Shown here in pieces: positions 60,206 through 64,000 of a stretch of DNA of 64,000 nt; the stretch's first letter is position 1; each line of letters starts with the position of its first letter. The notes under the pieces are model-generated. The model made no database searches and was not told the origin of the DNA. It saw only the letters and a list, made by a program, of their open reading frames with translations. This stretch comes from Qipengyuania polymorpha (GTDB lineage: Bacteria; Pseudomonadota; Alphaproteobacteria; Sphingomonadales; Sphingomonadaceae). The DNA lies in NCBI RefSeq assembly GCF_019711435.1, contig NZ_JAIGNK010000004.1:62001-126000 (forward strand). The letters are read 5' to 3'. A program made the position numbers and the translations under genes.

Positions 60206-61345
60206 ATGCCCCTTTATTACGACGACGACCAGGCGATGCTCGCCGAGACAGCACAGCAATTCATGGCCGAGGAAGGCGCAATTGCGAAACAGCTGCGCCA
60301 CTGGCGCGACCGCGATTGCAAGGACGGCTTCGGCCATGGCCTCTGGAAGCAGTTTGCCGAGATGGGCTTCACCGGCATGCTGGTGGGCGAAGATGATGGC
60401 GGGCTCGGCATGGGTAATGTCGAGGCAGGGATCGTGCTCGAGAATATCGGGCGCAATTTGACCCCGTCGCCTTTCCTGTCCTCCTCCGTGCTTGCCGCGA
60501 CTGCATTGAAACACGGCAGCGACGATGTGCGCGGGCGCTGGCTGCCGGGCCTTATCGAGGGCGAGAAGGTCTACACCGTCGCCATCGACGAAGGCGCTAA
60601 GCACCGCCCCGAAACCATCGCCTGCAAGGCGGAGAAGTCGGGTAATGGCTTCAAGCTGTCGGGCAAGAAGGACTATGTGGTCTACGGCGCCTCGTCCGAG
60701 ATGATTGTCGTCGCCGCCCGCACTTCGGGTGACGATAGCGACAGCGACGGCATCACCCTCTTCGCCGTGCCGCAGGATGCCGACGGCATGAGCCACGACA
60801 GCGTGCGCCTCGTCGACAGTTCGATGGCGAGCCATGTCACATTCGACGGTGTCGAACTCGACGGCGATGCCGTCATCGGCGAGGTCGACGGCGGCCGCGA
60901 GGTGCTCAACGCCATGCTGATGGCGGGCCGCGTGGGTGCTGCTGCCGAGGGTGTCGGCGTTGCGCAGGGCGCGATGGACATGACCATCGACTACCTCAAG
61001 CAGAGGAAACAGTTCGGCAAGCTCATCGGCGAATTCCAGGCGCTGCAGCACCGCGCCGCGCACCTCTATTCCGAAGTCGAGATTGCCCGGGCGGTCACCA
61101 TCAAGGCGGCCCAGCTGCTCGACGGCGGCAGCGAGAAGGCCGACCTCATGGCCTCGGTCGCCAAGGCCAAGGTCGCCAAGGCGGCGGGCCTCGCGGTCAA
61201 GGAAGGCGTGCAGATGCACGGCGGCATCGGCATGACCGATGAATACGACATCGGCCTCTACATGAAACGCGACCGCGCGCTGCAGGAATTCCTCGGCGAC
61301 CAGTATTACCACGCGGGCCGCGTCGCCGAGATGAGCGGTTACTAA
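60206..61345 (+). CDS. Acyl-CoA dehydrogenase-like subunit lacking the usual catalytic Glu
   Basis: A 379-residue ACAD-fold protein. The fold is clear: MPLYYDDDQAMLAETAQQFM, FAEMGFTGMLVGEDDGGLGM, GAAAEGVGVAQGAMDMTIDY, KQRKQFGKLIGEFQALQHRA and QMHGGIGMTDEYDIGLY. At the C terminus, where catalytic subunits have EGT or EGGT, it reads ALQEFLGDQYYHAGRVAEMS, with no equivalent Glu. It is probably the partner subunit of the preceding ACAD in a heterotetramer. Cotranscribed, with a three-base gap upstream and 14 bases before the SDR gene. Confidence 0.92.
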   Translation: MPLYYDDDQAMLAETAQQFMAEEGAIAKQLRHWRDRDCKDGFGHGLWKQFAEMGFTGMLVGEDDGGLGMGNVEAGIVLENIGRNLTPSPFLSSSVLAATALKHGSDDVRGRWLPGLIEGEKVYTVAIDEGAKHRPETIACKAEKSGNGFKLSGKKDYVVYGASSEMIVVAARTSGDDSDSDGITLFAVPQDADGMSHDSVRLVDSSMASHVTFDGVELDGDAVIGEVDGGREVLNAMLMAGRVGAAAEGVGVAQGAMDMTIDYLKQRKQFGKLIGEFQALQHRAAHLYSEVEIARAVTIKAAQLLDGGSEKADLMASVAKAKVAKAAGLAVKEGVQMHGGIGMTDEYDIGLYMKRDRALQEFLGDQYYHAGRVAEMSGY

Positions 61346-61359
61346 ACGGGAGAGATGAA

Positions 61360-62166
61360 ATGAACCTCGAAGACATGTTCAGCCTCAATGGGCGCATCGC
61401 TCTCGTCACTGGCGGCAGCCGCGGCATCGGCCGCATGATCGTGGAGGGCTTTCTCGCTGCCGGCGCAGAGCGGGTCTACATCACCGCGCGCAAGGGCGGC
61501 GAACTGCACGAGACCGCCGGGGAACTGGGCGAGAAGGTCGTCCCGATCCAGGGCGACATCTCGACCATGGAGGGCATCGACGAACTGGTGGTCGAGATTT
61601 CCGCCAAGGAGGACCGGCTCGACATCCTCGTCAACAACGCGGGCGCGGCATGGGGGGCGGACTATCTCGACTTCCCCGAAGAGGGCTGGGACAAGGTCAT
61701 GGACCTCAACGTCAAGACGCCCTTCTTCCTGACCCAGAAACTGCACGCGCTGCTGACCGCCAATGCCAGCCAGGACAAGCCCGGCAAGGTCATCAACATC
61801 GCCAGCATCGACGGCCTGCGCATCAACCCTTGGGAGACCTATTCCTACCAGGCCTCCAAGGCTGCGCTCATCCATTTGACGCGCCGCATGGCCGCGCGGC
61901 TGGTGAAGGACCACGTCTATGTCACCGGCATCGCACCGGGCGCCTTCCCGTCGAACATGAACAAGGTCGCCCGCGATCATGCCGAGGCGAGCGCGGCGGG
62001 CATTCCCAACAAGCGCGTGGGCGACAAGTTCGACATGGGCGGAAGCTGCGTCTACCTCGCCAGCCGCGCAGGCGACTACACGGTGGGCGAGACCATCGCG
62101 GTCGACGGCGGCATCGTGAACGCGCATTTGCCGACCCACTTCGCGGACCCCGCCGGCGGAAGATAA
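61360..62166 (+). CDS. Short-chain dehydrogenase/reductase, third gene of the plus-strand operon
   Basis: A 268-residue classical SDR: LVTGGSRGIGRMIVEGF, Arg in ITARKGGEL suggesting NADP(H), NNAGAAWG, Ser in INIASIDGL and catalytic YQASK. The end GDYTVGETIAVDGGIVNAHL is typical. GGGAGAG lies before the ATG at 61360. It probably acts on the 3-hydroxy/3-keto acyl intermediate made by the two preceding dehydrogenases; this is inferred from position. A terminator follows at 62246. Confidence 0.93.
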   Translation: MNLEDMFSLNGRIALVTGGSRGIGRMIVEGFLAAGAERVYITARKGGELHETAGELGEKVVPIQGDISTMEGIDELVVEISAKEDRLDILVNNAGAAWGADYLDFPEEGWDKVMDLNVKTPFFLTQKLHALLTANASQDKPGKVINIASIDGLRINPWETYSYQASKAALIHLTRRMAARLVKDHVYVTGIAPGAFPSNMNKVARDHAEASAAGIPNKRVGDKFDMGGSCVYLASRAGDYTVGETIAVDGGIVNAHLPTHFADPAGGR

Positions 62167-62245
62167 TTTCCTACGCTTGCGCCTGCTGCAAGTTGACGAT
62201 GTACATACGTCGGCGCCTCGCCAAAGAGGTTGCCCTAGAAACGCG

Positions 62246-62273
62246 AAAGCCCCGCTGGATGGCGGGGCTTTTT
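62246..62273 (+). terminator. Rho-independent terminator of the plus-strand acyl-CoA operon
   Basis: AAAGCCCCGC (62246-62255) pairs with GCGGGGCTTT (62262-62271) over six bases, followed by more T residues. It is symmetrical enough to serve the convergent lipoprotein gene as well. The rest of 62167-62422 shows no further gene. Confidence 0.9.
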
Positions 62274-62422
62274 GCATGGACTGCTTGAGCTACGATTTGA
62301 AAGAGCGGGCGAAGGTTATGGGTCGATTCCGGAGTAGGAAAGCGAAATGTCCGACATTGGGTGGGAAGCGGACTGGCGGGTTTTCCGCCGCTCTCGGCTG
62401 GGATGCGCCCTGCCAATGAGGG

Positions 62423-63856
62423 CTAAAAATGGGAATTCTCCGCTCGGCCGGTATAAATGTAATGTTGATGCCCAAGGACAAACCATCTTTCACTTCTTTT
62501 CATTTTCACAACTGTGTCTCGGCCATCGTAACTGTTCGTTTGTGCTGGTATTCCCAAGATCCGGTGCCTCATTCCCCACGGGCGTTCAGAAACGGCCACT
62601 CCTGCGTCCCGGAGCACCGGCGGAGTTCCGCTACCACTACGATAGAGAAATCCCCATTTGCGATAGACAAGTACGCCGGGAATGGACTTCGACCCATCCA
62701 AGTGTCCTTCTATGATATCGAGCGTACGGGTTTGCGCCGCGCGCTCGGCGCAGGCTCGCCATTGCATTGCCCTCAACCTGTAATCCGGTCTCTTGTAGTC
62801 TGGCACGTAGGGGCCATCCTCGGAGATCGTAACGCCCGAATTGATCGCTCCGCCGTCCTGCGAATTGAATGGCAGATCGCTCATCCGCGGAACGCCAACC
62901 ATCAGATCATTGATATATCGATGGGGGCAGTCTGCATAAACGAAGTCAGGATCGCCAACCCATCGCCCCATAATAAGGTAAGCTGTTGGCCAGATTGATA
63001 TTTCTTCGGTATCAAAGTCCGGGTCCGGCTCAGGCTTGTTCCGATCGTCCGCGAATAGATACTCTGTGCGCATCGCATACTCGAGGTGTTTCGCCCTCCA
63101 CTCCTCGACACTGTCGATCTCCGTGATCGTGTAGGCGGCATAGCGGGGGCCTTTACCGTGATACTTCCCGTCGCGATGATACCCTCTGAAGCGCTCTTCC
63201 ATAGAAACCCTCTCAGCCCTCTCTGGGTCCACCCACGGGTTGGGCGAGAACGGTTCGAAAGGCGGCGCAGACAAGATTTCGCGCACGTTCTTTGGAATGC
63301 GCCCAACCTTCCACAGCGTAAGCGTGCCCTTGGCATTTCTGAACCGAGCCTGGGGATGCTGGTAATAGTCACGCGAAATGTAGGATTCCATGCGCTCCGG
63401 ATCACGCGAACGCTCCGACCAGATGACCAGCGGCATGACATCGAATGATCCGATTTCATCCCAACCACGCGTCTCCTTTGAGTTGCCATTGACTGTGACG
63501 AAGGCCCGGTTGCGCCGGCACATGTCAGGCAAACGCACCACCACTCGGCTACCATCTGCAAGATCGACACCGGCGGTCTTGGGATAGGCCTCGGTTACAG
63601 CGGAATTTGGCGATTGCCCGAGGAAGCCGCCGGAAATGAGCACTGTGGTACAGGTCACCATCTGATCGACCACCACCCGCTGCGTGCCATAATCAGCCTG
63701 GAACTGGACGCGGTACCACATCGCCTTGGGACCGGACGCCGCCTCTACCGCATTGTCCAGCCAGTCGTCACCGAACACCCCGCAGCCAGCGGTCAGCCCT
63801 GCAAGGCACAGCGCTGCGAGGCGCAGCATAAAGCTGGAAAGTATTTGCGACCCCAT
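62423..63856 (-). CDS. Large lipoprotein of unknown family
   Basis: A 477-residue protein with a lipoprotein signal (MLRLAALCLAGLTAGCG, lipobox LTAGC), preceded in frame by nine residues; the start may therefore be 63829. The mature part has no recognised domain. It is rich in aromatic and charged residues with segments such as WYRVQFQADYGTQRVVVDQM and IWPTAYLIMGRWVGDPDFVY, and it has several cysteines. Base composition looks less GC-rich than the neighbours, especially at its 3' end, which may mean horizontal origin. It is flanked by a terminator on one side and 118 gene-free bases on the other. Confidence 0.75.
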   Translation of the reverse strand: MGSQILSSFMLRLAALCLAGLTAGCGVFGDDWLDNAVEAASGPKAMWYRVQFQADYGTQRVVVDQMVTCTTVLISGGFLGQSPNSAVTEAYPKTAGVDLADGSRVVVRLPDMCRRNRAFVTVNGNSKETRGWDEIGSFDVMPLVIWSERSRDPERMESYISRDYYQHPQARFRNAKGTLTLWKVGRIPKNVREILSAPPFEPFSPNPWVDPERAERVSMEERFRGYHRDGKYHGKGPRYAAYTITEIDSVEEWRAKHLEYAMRTEYLFADDRNKPEPDPDFDTEEISIWPTAYLIMGRWVGDPDFVYADCPHRYINDLMVGVPRMSDLPFNSQDGGAINSGVTISEDGPYVPDYKRPDYRLRAMQWRACAERAAQTRTLDIIEGHLDGSKSIPGVLVYRKWGFLYRSGSGTPPVLRDAGVAVSERPWGMRHRILGIPAQTNSYDGRDTVVKMKRSERWFVLGHQHYIYTGRAENSHF

Positions 63857-63974
63857 GGCGCCCCGTCGAATACCTTAAAAGCCTACAATGTCACCGCTTT
63901 TTGTGAACAGTAAGTTACCGGCCGGATGCGGCGCGCCTGATGACCAGTATCGGGTCGTTAGCAGTCATCCCACT

Positions 63975-64000
63975 CTAAGCCATCAACTCCCGCACAAACG
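63975..64000 (-). CDS. Possible last codons of a minus-strand gene cut by the window edge
   Basis: Read on the minus strand, the window edge gives FVRELMA followed by TAG at 63975-63977. This looks like a helical protein end, but seven codons are too few to be sure or to name the product. Confidence 0.25.

Noticed and set aside
58991-61312. Minus-strand 773-codon frame opposite the two acyl-CoA dehydrogenases
   Set aside because: Antisense shadow; both plus-strand genes have family motifs, ribosome-binding sites and operon spacing.

Overview
The window is GC-rich, densely packed alphaproteobacterial chromosome. The protein flavour points to the Sphingomonadales, most likely an Erythrobacter-like marine genus: NrsF/ECF sigma pair, FadL and PQQ-dehydrogenase neighbours, EcfG-like promoter elements, and many small sphingomonad-type DUF proteins. 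No transposase, integrase, CRISPR array or rRNA was found. Assignments rest on reading motifs by eye; no database search was run.

Layout. 1-21448 is mostly core metabolism and housekeeping: a partial flavoprotein, a secreted ChaN/EreA-like protein, a histone-deacetylase-family hydrolase, a sulfotransferase-like protein divergent from a 2OG-Fe(II) oxygenase, an ispG operon ending in a thioredoxin-like lipoprotein, FadL, a membrane-anchored PQQ dehydrogenase, a ZntB-like transporter, a DUF885 peptidase, an ECF sigma factor with its NrsF-type anti-sigma factor, an SDR, a CmpX-like channel, isoaspartyl peptidase, prephenate dehydratase, a membrane cytochrome c, RlmE and a Ppx/GppA phosphatase. 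21630-35361 is a surface-protein block that starts at a tRNA-Gln(CUG). It holds three RTX calcium-binding proteins (529, 1365 and 1234 aa) with a TetR regulator among them, facing a 991-aa YadA-like trimeric autotransporter across a strong bidirectional terminator. The two large RTX proteins are paralogues built from a threefold repeat of about 280 residues. 35512-38514 is a TPP riboswitch, thiC and two overlapping small genes.

38522-52865 is a patchwork of small genes: a decayed DUF2726 remnant, a gene with an 8-bp inverted repeat at its start, a cold-shock protein, an HPF/RaiA-like protein, a fasciclin lipoprotein that appears to start at ATT, stress-type DUF proteins, an S41 peptidase and dapD. 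52915-62166 is a divergent acyl-CoA catabolic locus. The minus-strand arm is SDR, GPH/MFS transporter, ACAD10/11-type acyl-CoA dehydrogenase, Zn alcohol dehydrogenase and APH-like kinase. The plus-strand arm is two adjacent acyl-CoA dehydrogenases, one lacking the usual catalytic Glu, and an SDR. The APH kinase plus DGPDEVH-type ACAD pairing recalls the LvaA/LvaC and ACAD10/11 route for 4-hydroxyacyl-CoA breakdown; this is the most interesting metabolic hypothesis here. The window ends with an unrecognised lipoprotein and probably the last codons of another minus-strand gene. No intergenic stretch exceeds about 300 bases.
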